Part shown: positions 8,722 to 17,421 of the stretch, one piece after another
Layout of the letters: every line of letters starts with the position of its first letter
How positions within the stretch are numbered: position 1 is the first letter of the stretch
DNA from: Paracoccus saliphilus
Lineage (GTDB): Bacteria; Pseudomonadota; Alphaproteobacteria; Rhodobacterales; Rhodobacteraceae
Length of the DNA stretch: 64,000 bases
Direction: 5' to 3'
Assembly (NCBI GenBank): GCA_003255745.1
Contig: KZ836040.1
Span: forward strand, 129,748-193,747
Notes under the pieces: generated by a model
What the model was told of the DNA's origin: nothing
The model's database searches: none
What the model saw: the letters and a program-made list of their open reading frames with translations, nothing else
Program-made: the position numbers and the translations under genes

Positions 8722-10008
8722 CTAGCTGGCAATGGCCATGTCGCGCAGGAACAGCGCGATCTGCGGGAAAAAGATCAACAGCACCGACACCGACAGCAGG
8801 ATCAGGATGAAGGGCGGCGTGCCGCGGATCACCTCCCAATAGGGGCGCTTGAAGACGGCAATGGCCGTGAAGATGTCGCAGCCGAAGGGCGGCGTCGCGC
8901 TGCCGATGGCGACCTGCAGCGTGATGATCGTTCCCACCAGAACCGGGTCCAGGCCCGCATCCCGCACCACGGGCGCAAATATCGGCACCAGGATCAGGAT
9001 CACCACGATCGGATCGACAAACATGCAGCCGATGAAGAAGGCGATGGATATCGTGAACAGCACCCCATAAGGCCCCATCCCGTCGATGCCGATGCCGCCC
9101 AGGATCGCCTGAGGGATCTGCGCAAAGCTGATGACATAGCTGAAGGCCGTGCCCGCGCCGACCAGGATGAAGACCACCGCCGTGATCAGGCCGGTGGATT
9201 TCGCGGTGGAATAAAGCTGCTTCAGGCTCAGTTCACGGAAAACGACCATTTCCAGCAGCAGCGCGTAAAGGACGCAGGCGGCCGCCGCCTCGGTCGGGGA
9301 AAAGATCCCGCCATAGATGCCGCCGATGATAATGACAGGAAACCCAAGCGGCCACAGCGCCTTGCGCGCGGCGCGTCCGCGTTCGGACCAGGTCGCGGGC
9401 GGTTCCGTCGGGACATTGTGGCGCACGGCATAAATATAGGAATAGATCGAGAACAGCAGCAGGATCAGCAGCCCCGGCCCGATGCCTGCGATGAACAGTT
9501 CCGAGATCGAGGTGCCCGACACGACGCCATAGATGATCATCCCGATCGACGGCGGGATCAGAAAGGCGATGTCGGATGCGTTGATGATCAGCGCCAGGGT
9601 AAAACTGTCGCTGTAACCCGCCTTCAGCAGGCGCGGCCGCAGCGGCCCGCCGACGGCCACCACCGTGGCCTGGGTGGACCCCGACACGGCCCCGAACATC
9701 GTGCAGGCGCCGGCGGTGGAAATGGCCAGCCCGCCCTTCATGTGGCCCAGGAAGGCCATCACCAGGTCGATCAGGCGTTCGGCCGACTGACCGCGCGTCA
9801 TAAGGTCGGCAGCAAAGATGAACATCGGCACGGCGATCAGGCTGGCTGGCTGGATGCCGGCAATGACCTGCTGGACCATCGTCTCCATCTGGCCCAGGCC
9901 GCCGAAGATGGTGACAAAGCCCACCATGGCGCCCACGATCAGCGGCACCATCATCGGAAAGCCCAAGAGCAGCAGCACGATCATCGTGCCCAGAATAGCG
10001 GCGGTCAT
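8722..10008 (-). CDS. uehC: TRAP transporter large permease UehC (DctM family)
   Basis: A 428-residue DctM-family membrane protein, the large permease of the ectoine/5-hydroxyectoine TRAP transporter. It is hydrophobic along its length, consistent with about 12 helices. Family motifs include [14 protein letters not shown] near residue 20, [19 protein letters not shown] near 115 and the C-terminal [17 protein letters not shown]. It would use a sodium gradient to move substrate handed over by UehA. The start (ATG 10008) overlaps the uehB stop by four bases. The order uehA-uehB-uehC followed by eutA is the standard Rhodobacteraceae arrangement. Confidence 0.92.
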   Translation of the reverse strand: MTAAILGTMIVLLLLGFPMMVPLIVGAMVGFVTIFGGLGQMETMVQQVIAGIQPASLIAVPMFIFAADLMTRGQSAERLIDLVMAFLGHMKGGLAISTAGACTMFGAVSGSTQATVVAVGGPLRPRLLKAGYSDSFTLALIINASDIAFLIPPSIGMIIYGVVSGTSISELFIAGIGPGLLILLLFSIYSYIYAVRHNVPTEPPATWSERGRAARKALWPLGFPVIIIGGIYGGIFSPTEAAAACVLYALLLEMVVFRELSLKQLYSTAKSTGLITAVVFILVGAGTAFSYVISFAQIPQAILGGIGIDGMGPYGVLFTISIAFFIGCMFVDPIVVILILVPIFAPVVRDAGLDPVLVGTIITLQVAIGSATPPFGCDIFTAIAVFKRPYWEVIRGTPPFILILLSVSVLLIFFPQIALFLRDMAIAS

Positions 10009-10661
10009 GATGCGGGACGCTCCTCGTCCGGGGGAAGGTCATAGCCGTCACGGGTGGCCGTCGACAGCCAGATCTGCGGGTCGGTCAGGTTCTTCAGCGC
10101 GGTCAGCATGTATTGAACCCCGGTCAGGAAAAAGCCGACCGGCACCCAGACCAGGATCCACCACTGCGGGATGCGCAGCGCGGGCAGCACCCTGCCCCGC
10201 CCGGCCTGGGTGGTCACATAGCCATAGGCGTACCATGCCAGCATCAGCAGCAGCGCCCCGGTCAGGGCGCTGATCGCGACCATGGCGAACTTGCGGGCGC
10301 GAAATGGCAGTGCGTCGAACAGGGCCGACATGCGGATATGCCGCCCGTGGCGTGCGGCATAGGAAATGCCCGCGAACGTGATCAGCACGATCAGCGCCTG
10401 GTTCACCTCTTCGGAAAAATAGAGCGACTGTCCAAAGCCAAACCGGCCGACGACGTTGGCCACCGTGTTCAGGGCCATGGCCAGAACGCCGAAGGCAAGC
10501 AGCATCGCCTCCAGCCGCGCGATGCCCTTGTCCAGCAGGCCAAGCGGCCCCGGCAGCCCCGACTGATACAGCGAATCGTCGATGTCGTCCTGACTTACCG
10601 GCAGTTCAGCCGCGGCCAGAACGTCGGGATCGGGTCGTGGGGATGTGTTCTCCGACGTCAT
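10005..10661 (-). CDS. uehB: TRAP transporter small permease UehB (DctQ family)
   Basis: Small membrane subunit of the ectoine TRAP transporter, 218 residues with four hydrophobic segments (first near [23 protein letters not shown], last near [20 protein letters not shown]). ATG at 10661 is chosen because AGGA lies nine bases upstream; a GTG eight codons earlier (10685) has no clear binding site. An N-terminal cytoplasmic stretch of about 45 residues rich in D and P precedes the first helix, longer than in the shortest DctQ proteins. It overlaps uehC by four bases and follows uehA after 67 bases. Confidence 0.9.
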   Translation of the reverse strand: MTSENTSPRPDPDVLAAAELPVSQDDIDDSLYQSGLPGPLGLLDKGIARLEAMLLAFGVLAMALNTVANVVGRFGFGQSLYFSEEVNQALIVLITFAGISYAARHGRHIRMSALFDALPFRARKFAMVAISALTGALLLMLAWYAYGYVTTQAGRGRVLPALRIPQWWILVWVPVGFFLTGVQYMLTALKNLTDPQIWLSTATRDGYDLPPDEERPAS

Positions 10662-10728
10662 GGCCACTTGTCCTTGCGGGGTCACAGGAAGAACCGGCCC
10701 GCCAAGGCCGGTTCCCGGTCAGCGGGGC

Positions 10729-11736
10729 TCAGCTAGCCGCGGCTTCCAGATCGGCCTTCATCTGGTCCAGCACTTCCTGCGCGCGGGGACCGCCGATTTC
10801 CAGAAAGGTCGCCTCGACCTGGTCGGCGGTTTCGCGGAAGGGGGCGCGCTGTTCCTCGGTCAGGGTGGTGACGGTCATTTCCGGCTTTGCCTCCATGATC
10901 TTTTCCAGCGAGGTTTCGGTCAGCCCCTGCTGGTACTCGATGATATGGTCAAAGGCGGCCTGGGTCGCGTCCTCGATCACCTTCTGGTCCTCCTCGGGCA
11001 GCCCGTCGAAGAACTCCTTGTTGGCCATCAGCGCGGTGGTGAAGTTGTTGTGGCCAAGACGGGTGATATGGTCGGTCACCTCGTACATGCGGGTCGATTC
11101 GATGAAGAAGGCCGGGTTTTCCTGGCCGTCGATGATGCCGGTCTGCAACCCGCCATAGACCTCGCCCCAGGGCAGCGGCGTGGGCGTCGCGCCGAATGCC
11201 TGGTAGCTTTCGACCAGCAGCGGGTTGGTCATCACGCGGACCTTGACGTCGCTCAGGTCGGCGGGTCCCGTGACGGGCGTCTTGGTGGTCAGCATCACCT
11301 CGCCCTCGGGATACATGGTCAGCAGCTCCAGCCCCTGCTCGGCGTAAAGCTCGGGGAAGATGCTGTTGATCGTCTCGGAGTTGCGGAAAAAGCTGACCAG
11401 CTGCTCCTGATCCTCGGGCAGCAGATAGGGCACGAAAAACACCTGCGCCTCGGGGATCAGCGACCCGGTAAAGCCGGGCGACTGGTTGACGAACTGCAGA
11501 ATGCCTGATTGCGTCTGTTCCAGGATGTTGTCGGATTCGCCCAGGGTGCCAAAGGGGAACAGCTGCACCTCGTGGTCGGAATTGGCCTCGACCTCTTCCT
11601 TGAACTTCTGGGCGAAGACGCCCTGGACCTCGTCCAGGGCCTCCTCGAAGGCATAGCGCCAGGTGTCGGCGAATGCGCCGCCCGAGCCAAGGACAAGGGC
11701 GGCAAGGCTGGCGGCGGTCAGGGTCTTGATGGTCAT
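10729..11736 (-). CDS. uehA: Ectoine/5-hydroxyectoine-binding periplasmic protein UehA (DctP family)
   Basis: Substrate-binding protein of the UehABC TRAP system, 335 residues with a Sec signal peptide (MTIKTLTAASLAALVLGSGG, cleavage after AFA at about 23). The mature part begins DTWRYAFEEALDEVQG and carries DctP-type features such as VRVMTNPLLVESYQAFG and PLPWGEVYGGLQTGIIDGQE, the second being the usual conserved PxxWxEVYxALQxGxVDGQE block. ATG at 11736 has a near-perfect AGGAGG five bases upstream; the longer frame to 11775 adds a meaningless leader. It is the first structural gene after enuR and has its own promoter and operator region (11737-11924). Confidence 0.93.
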   Translation of the reverse strand: MTIKTLTAASLAALVLGSGGAFADTWRYAFEEALDEVQGVFAQKFKEEVEANSDHEVQLFPFGTLGESDNILEQTQSGILQFVNQSPGFTGSLIPEAQVFFVPYLLPEDQEQLVSFFRNSETINSIFPELYAEQGLELLTMYPEGEVMLTTKTPVTGPADLSDVKVRVMTNPLLVESYQAFGATPTPLPWGEVYGGLQTGIIDGQENPAFFIESTRMYEVTDHITRLGHNNFTTALMANKEFFDGLPEEDQKVIEDATQAAFDHIIEYQQGLTETSLEKIMEAKPEMTVTTLTEEQRAPFRETADQVEATFLEIGGPRAQEVLDQMKADLEAAAS

Positions 11737-11820
11737 GGTACCTCCTGTGGGCGGGCCGTCGCGATGCGCATGCATCCGCGGCCCTCATGTTGCAGGATTC
11801 GGGCAGATCCGCCCGTTCCG

Positions 11821-11846
11821 GCTTGGGCAGAGAGTTCTGCCCAAGC
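11821..11846 (-). other. Perfect hairpin in the uehA leader
   Basis: Inverted repeat with 11-base perfect arms GCTTGGGCAGA and TCTGCCCAAGC around a 4-base loop. Read on the minus strand it would form about 20 bases after the start of the proposed uehA transcript and well before the ATG. No U-run follows on that strand, so it is not a normal terminator; it may be an mRNA-stabilising leader structure or a protein-binding site. On the plus strand it is followed by a T-rich stretch, so it could also stop stray antisense transcription. Confidence 0.5.
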
Positions 11847-11855
11847 GGATTCCAA

Positions 11856-11902
11856 GTCAATTTCTATATTAAATCATGACAATTTTGACGGCAGGAGTCA
11901 AA
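11856..11902 (-). promoter_or_regulatory. uehA promoter with TTGAC/GTCAA half-sites (candidate EnuR operator)
   Basis: An AT-rich island in otherwise GC-rich DNA between enuR and uehA. On the minus strand a -35 TTGACT (11896-11901) and a -10 CATGAT (11873-11878) are 17 bases apart. An inverted repeat TTTGAC-N7-GTCAAA (11884-11902) overlaps the -35, and further GTCAA (11856-11860) and TGAC (11877-11880) half-sites flank the -10. Repressors of the MocR family such as EnuR are expected to bind just here. The operator assignment is inference from position and symmetry. Confidence 0.5.
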
Positions 11903-11924
11903 CCGAAGGCCGGACTGCCCTGAA

Positions 11925-13298
11925 TCAGATGCGGCTGTCGGGGGGCAGAAGTGCCGAAACAATACGCAGCGCCTGTTCCAGATCGCGCAGGGGCGCGCCG
12001 CCCAAAGACACCCTCAGCGCGGGTCCGGCAGGCCCCATCGCAAAGCCCGCGCCGGGGGCCAGCGCGACCTGGTGCGACAGCGCGCGGGCCAGAACCTCGG
12101 CCTCGTCGCAACCGTCGGGCAGCGGCAGCCAGCGGTGCAGCCCGTGCAGGAAACCCTGCGCCCGCGGCCCCAGGATGCGGACGGCCATGCGGTTGCGCGC
12201 CGCCAGTTCGACCCGCTGCGCAGCCAGCAGCGCCTCGGCCGTGTCGCCTGCGATCCAGTCCTGGGCGATCTCGGCCATCAGCGGCGTGGCCATCCAGGCC
12301 ATCGACAGGTGCCGGTTCAGCGCGGCTTCTGCCAAATTTTCGGGCATCGCCAGAAAACCGATGCGCAGGCCCGGCGACAGGCATTTCGACAGGCCGGTGA
12401 AATAAAAGCTGCGGTCGGGGGCAAAGCTGGACACCGCCTGCGGGCGGCGCGGCGGCATGGGTCCGGTGGGGTCGCTTTCCAGGATCATCAGCCCGGCGCG
12501 CGTGGCGGCCTGGGCCAGCGCCTCGCGCCGGTCACGGTCCATGATCTGCGCCAGCGGCCCCCCGCCCGAGGGCAGCAGGAACACCGCCTTCATCCGCCCG
12601 CCGGATGCGCGCGCCGCCGCCACCAACGCTTCGGGGTCCATCCCTTGGGCGTCGCAGGCGATCCCCTTCAGCCGCAGGTGCAGGTGCTGGGCGGCGGGCT
12701 TCAGCGTGTGGCAGGTGGCGGCCTCGGTCGCGATTACGTCGCCGGGCTGGGCCACGGTCAGCAGCGCCACGAACATGGCGGGCGTCGTGCCGTTGGTGAT
12801 CAGGATGCGCTGCGCGGGCACGACCATGCCGCAGCGCGCCAGCCAGGACGCCGCCATGCCGCCGTAAAGCGACATGGTCTGGCGGGGCCGAAAGGACATC
12901 ATCGCCTGTTCGGGCAGGCGGTCGGCCAGGCGGATCAGCGTCGCGCTCCAGGCGGCGGCGATCTGCGGCAGGCGCACCGGGGTCATCATCGACAGGTCGA
13001 TCGGCGGCCGGTCGGTGGGCGCGCGGAACCACGGCACCTCGATCGTCTCGCGCGGGCCCGATTTCACGAAGCTGCCGCGCCCCACCTCGCCCGAGATCAG
13101 GTCGGCGCGGATCAGCTCCTCATAGGCGCGGCTGACGGTCTGCACGCTGACGCCCAGCTGCCAGGCCAGGTCGCGATGCGGCGGCAGGCGCTGGCCCGGT
13201 CGCAGGCTGCCTGCATCGATGGCGGCGGCGATCCCCTGTGCCAGGCTGCGATAGGCGGGGCGGGTGATGTCGTGTTTGCGAAGCGGCCAATGGGACAT
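11925..13298 (-). CDS. enuR: MocR/GntR-type PLP-dependent repressor EnuR
   Basis: Transcriptional repressor of ectoine and hydroxyectoine catabolism. The 457-residue chain has an N-terminal GntR winged helix (residues about 13-77, with SVQTVSRAYEEL) and a C-terminal aminotransferase fold (about 100-450). The PLP lysine is K305 in GLSKCLSPG, close to the lysine known to bind PLP in Ruegeria EnuR. Family knowledge: inducers are the catabolic intermediates acetyl-diaminobutyrate and diaminobutyrate. ATG at 13298 is chosen over an upstream ATG at 13343, which would add 15 residues running into the AsnC promoter region. It precedes uehA in the same direction and is divergent from the AsnC-type gene, so it can control both arms. 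Confidence 0.9.
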   Translation of the reverse strand: MSHWPLRKHDITRPAYRSLAQGIAAAIDAGSLRPGQRLPPHRDLAWQLGVSVQTVSRAYEELIRADLISGEVGRGSFVKSGPRETIEVPWFRAPTDRPPIDLSMMTPVRLPQIAAAWSATLIRLADRLPEQAMMSFRPRQTMSLYGGMAASWLARCGMVVPAQRILITNGTTPAMFVALLTVAQPGDVIATEAATCHTLKPAAQHLHLRLKGIACDAQGMDPEALVAAARASGGRMKAVFLLPSGGGPLAQIMDRDRREALAQAATRAGLMILESDPTGPMPPRRPQAVSSFAPDRSFYFTGLSKCLSPGLRIGFLAMPENLAEAALNRHLSMAWMATPLMAEIAQDWIAGDTAEALLAAQRVELAARNRMAVRILGPRAQGFLHGLHRWLPLPDGCDEAEVLARALSHQVALAPGAGFAMGPAGPALRVSLGGAPLRDLEQALRIVSALLPPDSRI

Positions 13299-13337
13299 GC
13301 CCCACAAGATCGCCGCCGCCGCGCGGCTTGTCCAGAT

Positions 13338-13349
13338 TGACATTCGTCA
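13338..13349. promoter_or_regulatory. TGAC-N4-GTCA palindrome between enuR and the AsnC-type gene
   Basis: Only 73 bases separate the divergent start codons. In the middle lies TGACATTCGTCA, a perfect TGAC/GTCA inverted repeat, inside TTGACATTCGTCAG. The same TTGAC/GTCAA half-site occurs in the uehA promoter, so one regulator (EnuR or the AsnC-type protein) could bind both. This is pattern-based inference. Confidence 0.4.
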
Positions 13350-13371
13350 GGGCCGCGGGAACAACCGGGGC

Positions 13372-13860
13372 ATGGTCCCGCCCCGATCCTCCCTTCGGCT
13401 CGACGATCGCGACATCGCCATCCTGGCGATCCTGTCGCGCGAGGGGCGCATCGCCAAGACCGAACTGGCCGCGCGGGTGAACCTGTCCCCCACGCCCTGC
13501 TGGGATCGCATGAAGCGCCTGGAACAGGCGGGCCTGATCCGAGGGTACCGCGCGCAGATCGACCTGGCCGCCTTGGGTCCCCACGTGCAGGTCTTCGTCA
13601 CGATCGAGTTGGACAGCCACCGCGCCGAAAGCTTTCAGATCTTTGAACGGGTGATCGCGCGGATGCAGGCGGTGACCGGCTGCTGGGCCATCGGCGGCGG
13701 CTTTGATTACCTGATGCAGGTGGTGGCGACCGATGTTGCGGCCTTTCAGACGCTGATGGACGGCCTGCTGGAGAGCCGCGCGGGCGTCAGGCGCTATTTC
13801 AGCTATATCGTGACGAAGCCGGTCAAGGACCTGCCGCCGGCGACGGCGCTGCTGGACTAG
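13372..13860 (+). CDS. doeX: Lrp/AsnC-family regulator of ectoine catabolism (DoeX/AsnC type)
   Basis: A 162-residue feast/famine regulator. It has an N-terminal helix-turn-helix (LDDRDIAILAILSREG then AKTELAARVNLSPTPCWDRMKRLEQAG, residues about 8-55) and a C-terminal RAM ligand-binding domain (about 70-150, VTGCWAIGGGFDYLMQV). ATG at 13372 is chosen because the Lrp fold starts immediately after it; the longer frame to 13264 runs into enuR. In related clusters this gene (asnC, or doeX in Halomonas) heads the asnC-ssd-atf segment and is thought to activate it together with the uptake operon. It is followed by the DoeC gene after 115 bases. Confidence 0.86.
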   Translation: MVPPRSSLRLDDRDIAILAILSREGRIAKTELAARVNLSPTPCWDRMKRLEQAGLIRGYRAQIDLAALGPHVQVFVTIELDSHRAESFQIFERVIARMQAVTGCWAIGGGFDYLMQVVATDVAAFQTLMDGLLESRAGVRRYFSYIVTKPVKDLPPATALLD

Positions 13861-13975
13861 AGGAATCTTCGCGCCACACGCCGGGGAACAGAGGATTCCT
13901 CTGCCCTGCCCCGCCCCATTCGGAGAAACCCTCCGCCCGCCCCGCCGCATGTTGTCCCCGACAAAGGAGGCACGC

Positions 13976-15436
13976 ATGTTCGACGACCACCACACCACCC
14001 TGACCGAGCGCCTGGCCGATGGCGGGCTGCTGCCCGGACGCGGCGATTTTCCTGCCGAAGGTCGTCTGGCCGTTCGCGACCCCGCGACTGGCGGCCTGGT
14101 GGCGCAGGTGGCGATCAGCGATGCCGCCGGGGCCCGCGCGGCCGTCGATGCGGCGCAGGCGGCATTTCCGGCCTGGGCGGCCATGCTGCCCCAGCACCGC
14201 GCCACGATCCTGCACCGCTGGCACGCCTTGATCCTGGAAGCGAAGGAGGATCTGGCCCGCATCATGGTCGCCGAACAGGGCAAGCCCATCAGCGAGGCGC
14301 GCGGAGAGATCGACTATGCCGCCAGCTTCGTGCAGTTCTATGCCGAAGAGGCGCTGCGCCCGAACATCGAAGGCGTGACCAGCCACCTGCCCGATGCGGA
14401 AATGGAGCTGTGGCGCGAACCTGTTGGCGTGGCCGCGCTGGTGACGCCCTGGAATTTCCCCTGCGCGATGATCACCCGCAAGGCAGCCGCCGCCCTGGGC
14501 GCGGGCTGCACGGTCGTCATCCATCCCTCGGCTGAAACGCCGCTGTCGGCGCTGGCCTTGGCGGTTCTGGCGCAGCGGGCGGGTTTTCCGGCGGGCGTGG
14601 TGAACACGGTCATCGGCGACGCCGCGACCATCGTCGGTGAATGGACGGCGGATGCCCGGGTGCGGGCGCTGTCCTTCACCGGATCGACCGAGGTCGGGCG
14701 GCTGCTCTATCGCCAGTCCGCCGACACGGTGAAGCGGCTGGTGATGGAACTGGGCGGCCATGCCCCATTTATCGTCTTTCCCAGCGCCGATCTGGACCGC
14801 GCCGTGGCCGAGGCCGTCAAGGCCAAGTTCGCGACCTCTGGTCAGGACTGCCTTGGCGCCAACCGCTTTTATATCCACCGCGACGTCTATGACGAGTTCT
14901 GCACGCGGTTCACGGCGGCGGTCGAGCGGCTCACGCTGGCGCCGGGGATGCAGGACGCCGACCTGGGCCCGCTGATCCATGATCGCCAGGTGGCCAAGCA
15001 GGTGGCGCATGTCCAGGACGCGGTGGCACATGGCGCGCGCATCCTGACCGGCGGCGAGGTCGCGGCCGATCTTGGCCCGCTGTTCTTCAAGCCGACCGTC
15101 CTGGCCGATGTCACCGACGAGGCCGCGATCATGCGGGAGGAGACGTTCGGCCCCGTCGCGGCGCTGTCGCCCTTCGACACCGAGGAGGAGGTCGTCGCCC
15201 GCGCGAACGCCAGCGAATATGGGCTGATCGCCTATGTCCACAGTCAGGACCCGCGCCGGATCTATCGGGTCAGCCGGGCGTTGCAATACGGCATGGTCGC
15301 CGTCAACCGCACCAAGGTCACCGGCGCGCCGATCCCCTTCGGGGGGATGAAACAGTCCGGGCTGGGCCGCGAAGGCGCGCGTCAGGGCCTCGAGGCCTTT
15401 ACCGAAATCAAGTATGTTTGCCGCGACTGGGCATGA
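13976..15436 (+). CDS. doeC: Aldehyde dehydrogenase DoeC/Ssd of ectoine degradation
   Basis: NAD(P)-dependent aldehyde dehydrogenase, 486 residues, proposed to oxidise aspartate semialdehyde to aspartate as the last step of ectoine catabolism. Catalytic features: PWNF with N160, general base E258 in MELGGHAPF and nucleophile C292 in SGQDCLGANRF. It looks like a succinate-semialdehyde dehydrogenase (GabD-like), hence the name Ssd in Rhodobacteraceae, and sequence alone would not separate the substrates. ATG at 13976 has AAAGGAGG five bases upstream. It is followed after 11 bases by the transaminase gene, an arrangement that supports the ectoine role over GABA metabolism. Confidence 0.88.
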   Translation: MFDDHHTTLTERLADGGLLPGRGDFPAEGRLAVRDPATGGLVAQVAISDAAGARAAVDAAQAAFPAWAAMLPQHRATILHRWHALILEAKEDLARIMVAEQGKPISEARGEIDYAASFVQFYAEEALRPNIEGVTSHLPDAEMELWREPVGVAALVTPWNFPCAMITRKAAAALGAGCTVVIHPSAETPLSALALAVLAQRAGFPAGVVNTVIGDAATIVGEWTADARVRALSFTGSTEVGRLLYRQSADTVKRLVMELGGHAPFIVFPSADLDRAVAEAVKAKFATSGQDCLGANRFYIHRDVYDEFCTRFTAAVERLTLAPGMQDADLGPLIHDRQVAKQVAHVQDAVAHGARILTGGEVAADLGPLFFKPTVLADVTDEAAIMREETFGPVAALSPFDTEEEVVARANASEYGLIAYVHSQDPRRIYRVSRALQYGMVAVNRTKVTGAPIPFGGMKQSGLGREGARQGLEAFTEIKYVCRDWA

Positions 15437-15447
15437 GGAGAGATGTG

Positions 15448-16818
15448 ATGCTGACGAATGACGAACTGGCGAAATGGGACCGCGAGAACTTCATGCACCC
15501 CTCGACCCATCTGGCGCAATTCGCGCGGGGCGAGGCGCCGCAGCGGATCGTGACCGGTGGCGAGGGCGTCTATATCCAGGACCGCGACGGCAACCGCCTG
15601 CTGGACGGGTTTGCGGGACTTTATTGCGTGAACGTGGGCTATGGCCGACAGGAGATTGCGGAGGCCATTGCCGCGCAGGCGCGTGAGCTGTCCTATTACC
15701 ACGCCTATGCGGGCCACGGGTCGGAAGCGTCGATCACCCTGTCGAAGATGGTCATGGACCGCGCGCCGGAAGGCATGGCGCGCGTCTATTTCGGCCTTGG
15801 CGGGTCGGACGCAAACGAAACGAACGTCAAGCTGGTCTGGTATTACAACAACATCCTAGGCCGCCCGAAGAAGAAAAAGATCATCAGCCGCTGGCGGGGA
15901 TACCACGGCTCGGGCCTCGTCACCGGGTCGCTGACAGGGCTGGAGCTGTTCCACAAGAAGTTCGACCTGCCGCTGAGCCAAGTCATCCATACCGAGGCGC
16001 CCTATTACTTCCGCCGCCCCGACGCCTCGATGTCCGAAGGTGATTTCGTGGGCTACTGCGTCGAGAAGCTGGAGGCGCTGATCGAGGCCGAGGGCGCCGA
16101 CACCATCGCCGCATTTATCGGCGAACCCGTGCTCGGCACCGGCGGGATCGTACCACCCCCCGCCGGGTACTGGAAGGCGATCCAGGCGGTGCTGGAAGCG
16201 CATGACATCCTGCTGATCGCCGACGAGGTCGTGACCGGGTTCGGGCGGCTTGGGACGATGTTCGGCTCCGACCACTACGGCATGAAGCCCGACCTGATCA
16301 CCAGCGCCAAGGGCCTGACCAGCGCCTATGCCCCCCTGTCCGCGTCGATCGTCGGGCAGCGCATGTGGGACGTGCTGGAGCGTGGCACCGACGAGAACGG
16401 CGTCCTGGGCCACGGCTGGACCTATTCGGCCCATCCGATCGGCGCGGCGGCGGGCGTTGCCAACCTGAAGCTGATCGACAGCCTAGGGCTGGTCGAGAAC
16501 GCCGGCACCGTCGGCGCCTATCTGAACGAACGGATGCAGGCCGCGGTGGGTGATCATGCCCATGTCGGCGAAGTGCGCGGCGAAGGGATGCTGTGCGCGG
16601 TGGAACTGGTCGCGGATCGCGATACGCGGCGGTTCTTCGATGCATCCGAAGGCAAGGGCGCCAAGGTCGTGGCGGCGATGCTGAAGCGCGGCGTGATCGC
16701 GCGCGCCATGCCGCAGGGCGACATCCTGGGCTTTGCGCCGCCGCTGTGTCTGACGAGGGGTGAAGCGGACCAGATTGTGGCGGCAACAACCGAGGCCATT
16801 GCCGAGATCCTGGGCTGA
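15448..16818 (+). CDS. doeD: Diaminobutyrate transaminase DoeD/Atf (class III aminotransferase)
   Basis: Class III PLP aminotransferase, 456 residues, expected to convert L-2,4-diaminobutyrate to aspartate semialdehyde. D259 in IADEVVTGFGR contacts the PLP ring nitrogen and K288 in ITSAKGLTSAY is the Schiff-base lysine. ATG at 15448 follows GAGGAGAGATGTG, so the binding site is close and strong; the frame upstream to 15418 overlaps doeC. It is the last gene of the plus-strand arm. Similar enzymes act on GABA, beta-alanine or taurine, so the substrate is assigned from its neighbours. Confidence 0.88.
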   Translation: MLTNDELAKWDRENFMHPSTHLAQFARGEAPQRIVTGGEGVYIQDRDGNRLLDGFAGLYCVNVGYGRQEIAEAIAAQARELSYYHAYAGHGSEASITLSKMVMDRAPEGMARVYFGLGGSDANETNVKLVWYYNNILGRPKKKKIISRWRGYHGSGLVTGSLTGLELFHKKFDLPLSQVIHTEAPYYFRRPDASMSEGDFVGYCVEKLEALIEAEGADTIAAFIGEPVLGTGGIVPPPAGYWKAIQAVLEAHDILLIADEVVTGFGRLGTMFGSDHYGMKPDLITSAKGLTSAYAPLSASIVGQRMWDVLERGTDENGVLGHGWTYSAHPIGAAAGVANLKLIDSLGLVENAGTVGAYLNERMQAAVGDHAHVGEVRGEGMLCAVELVADRDTRRFFDASEGKGAKVVAAMLKRGVIARAMPQGDILGFAPPLCLTRGEADQIVAATTEAIAEILG

Positions 16819-16825
16819 GGCAGTC

Positions 16826-16851
16826 GGGGGTCCTCGCGCCCCCGGACCCCC
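16826..16851 (+). terminator. Possible terminator after doeD
   Basis: GGGGGTCC and GGACCCCC form a perfect 8-base stem with a 10-base loop just after the doeD stop. There is no following T-run, so it may act as an mRNA 3' end structure rather than a strong intrinsic terminator. Confidence 0.4.
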
Positions 16852-16887
16852 TGCGGGGTATCTGGACAACAAGCAAATCGCAGGAGC

Positions 16888-17421
16888 CTAGATCTGGTCG
16901 GGCCGGTCGATGTCGCGGAGAAGGTTCGGCCCTGCCACCAACTGGCTCTGCGGCAGATTTTCCAGATGACGAGCCGCACCCTGATCACCCGCCGCTGCCG
17001 CCAGTGCGCCCAAGGCCGAAGCGGGAAAGCAGGCAGGAGGACGGGGATGGCGGCCGTCATGACTGGCGGCGGGCAGCAGGTCAGTGGTGCGTGCCAGCAC
17101 CGCGTGCAGATGTGCGGGCGTGACATCGGGCATGTCGCCCAAGGCGATCAGCAGCCGGTCCACCCGGCCCACGGCGCCCATGCCGGCGCGCAGGCTGTCC
17201 GATTGCTGGCCTTGTTCAATCTGGATGATGCGAAACCCCGAAAGCCAGGGCCGAAGCTGCGGGTTCGTGATCACCGCGATGCGGTCGTCCAGCGGCACGT
17301 CCCTCAGCGCCTGCGCCGCATGGGCGATCAACGGGCGCCCGTCAAGACGCGCCAGCAACTTGTCCTGCGGGCCGAAACGGCGGGAGGCACCGGCCGCCAG
17401 CAGCAGCCCGGCACGGATCAT
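16888..17421 (-). CDS. MobA/MocA-like nucleotidyltransferase
   Basis: A 177-residue NTP-transferase of the MobA/MocA family. The nucleotide-binding N terminus is AGLLLAAGASRRFGPQDKLL, followed by GRPLIAHAAQAL and a GDMPDVTP metal-binding motif (about residues 94-101). MocA-type proteins add CMP or GMP to the molybdenum cofactor to make the dinucleotide form used by xanthine dehydrogenase or CO dehydrogenase-type enzymes. Its ATG overlaps the stop of the XdhC-like gene, a common pairing, so the two are likely one maturation unit. No molybdoenzyme gene is within the window. Specificity for CTP or GTP cannot be read from the sequence. Confidence 0.78.
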   Translation of the reverse strand: MIRAGLLLAAGASRRFGPQDKLLARLDGRPLIAHAAQALRDVPLDDRIAVITNPQLRPWLSGFRIIQIEQGQQSDSLRAGMGAVGRVDRLLIALGDMPDVTPAHLHAVLARTTDLLPAASHDGRHPRPPACFPASALGALAAAAGDQGAARHLENLPQSQLVAGPNLLRDIDRPDQI

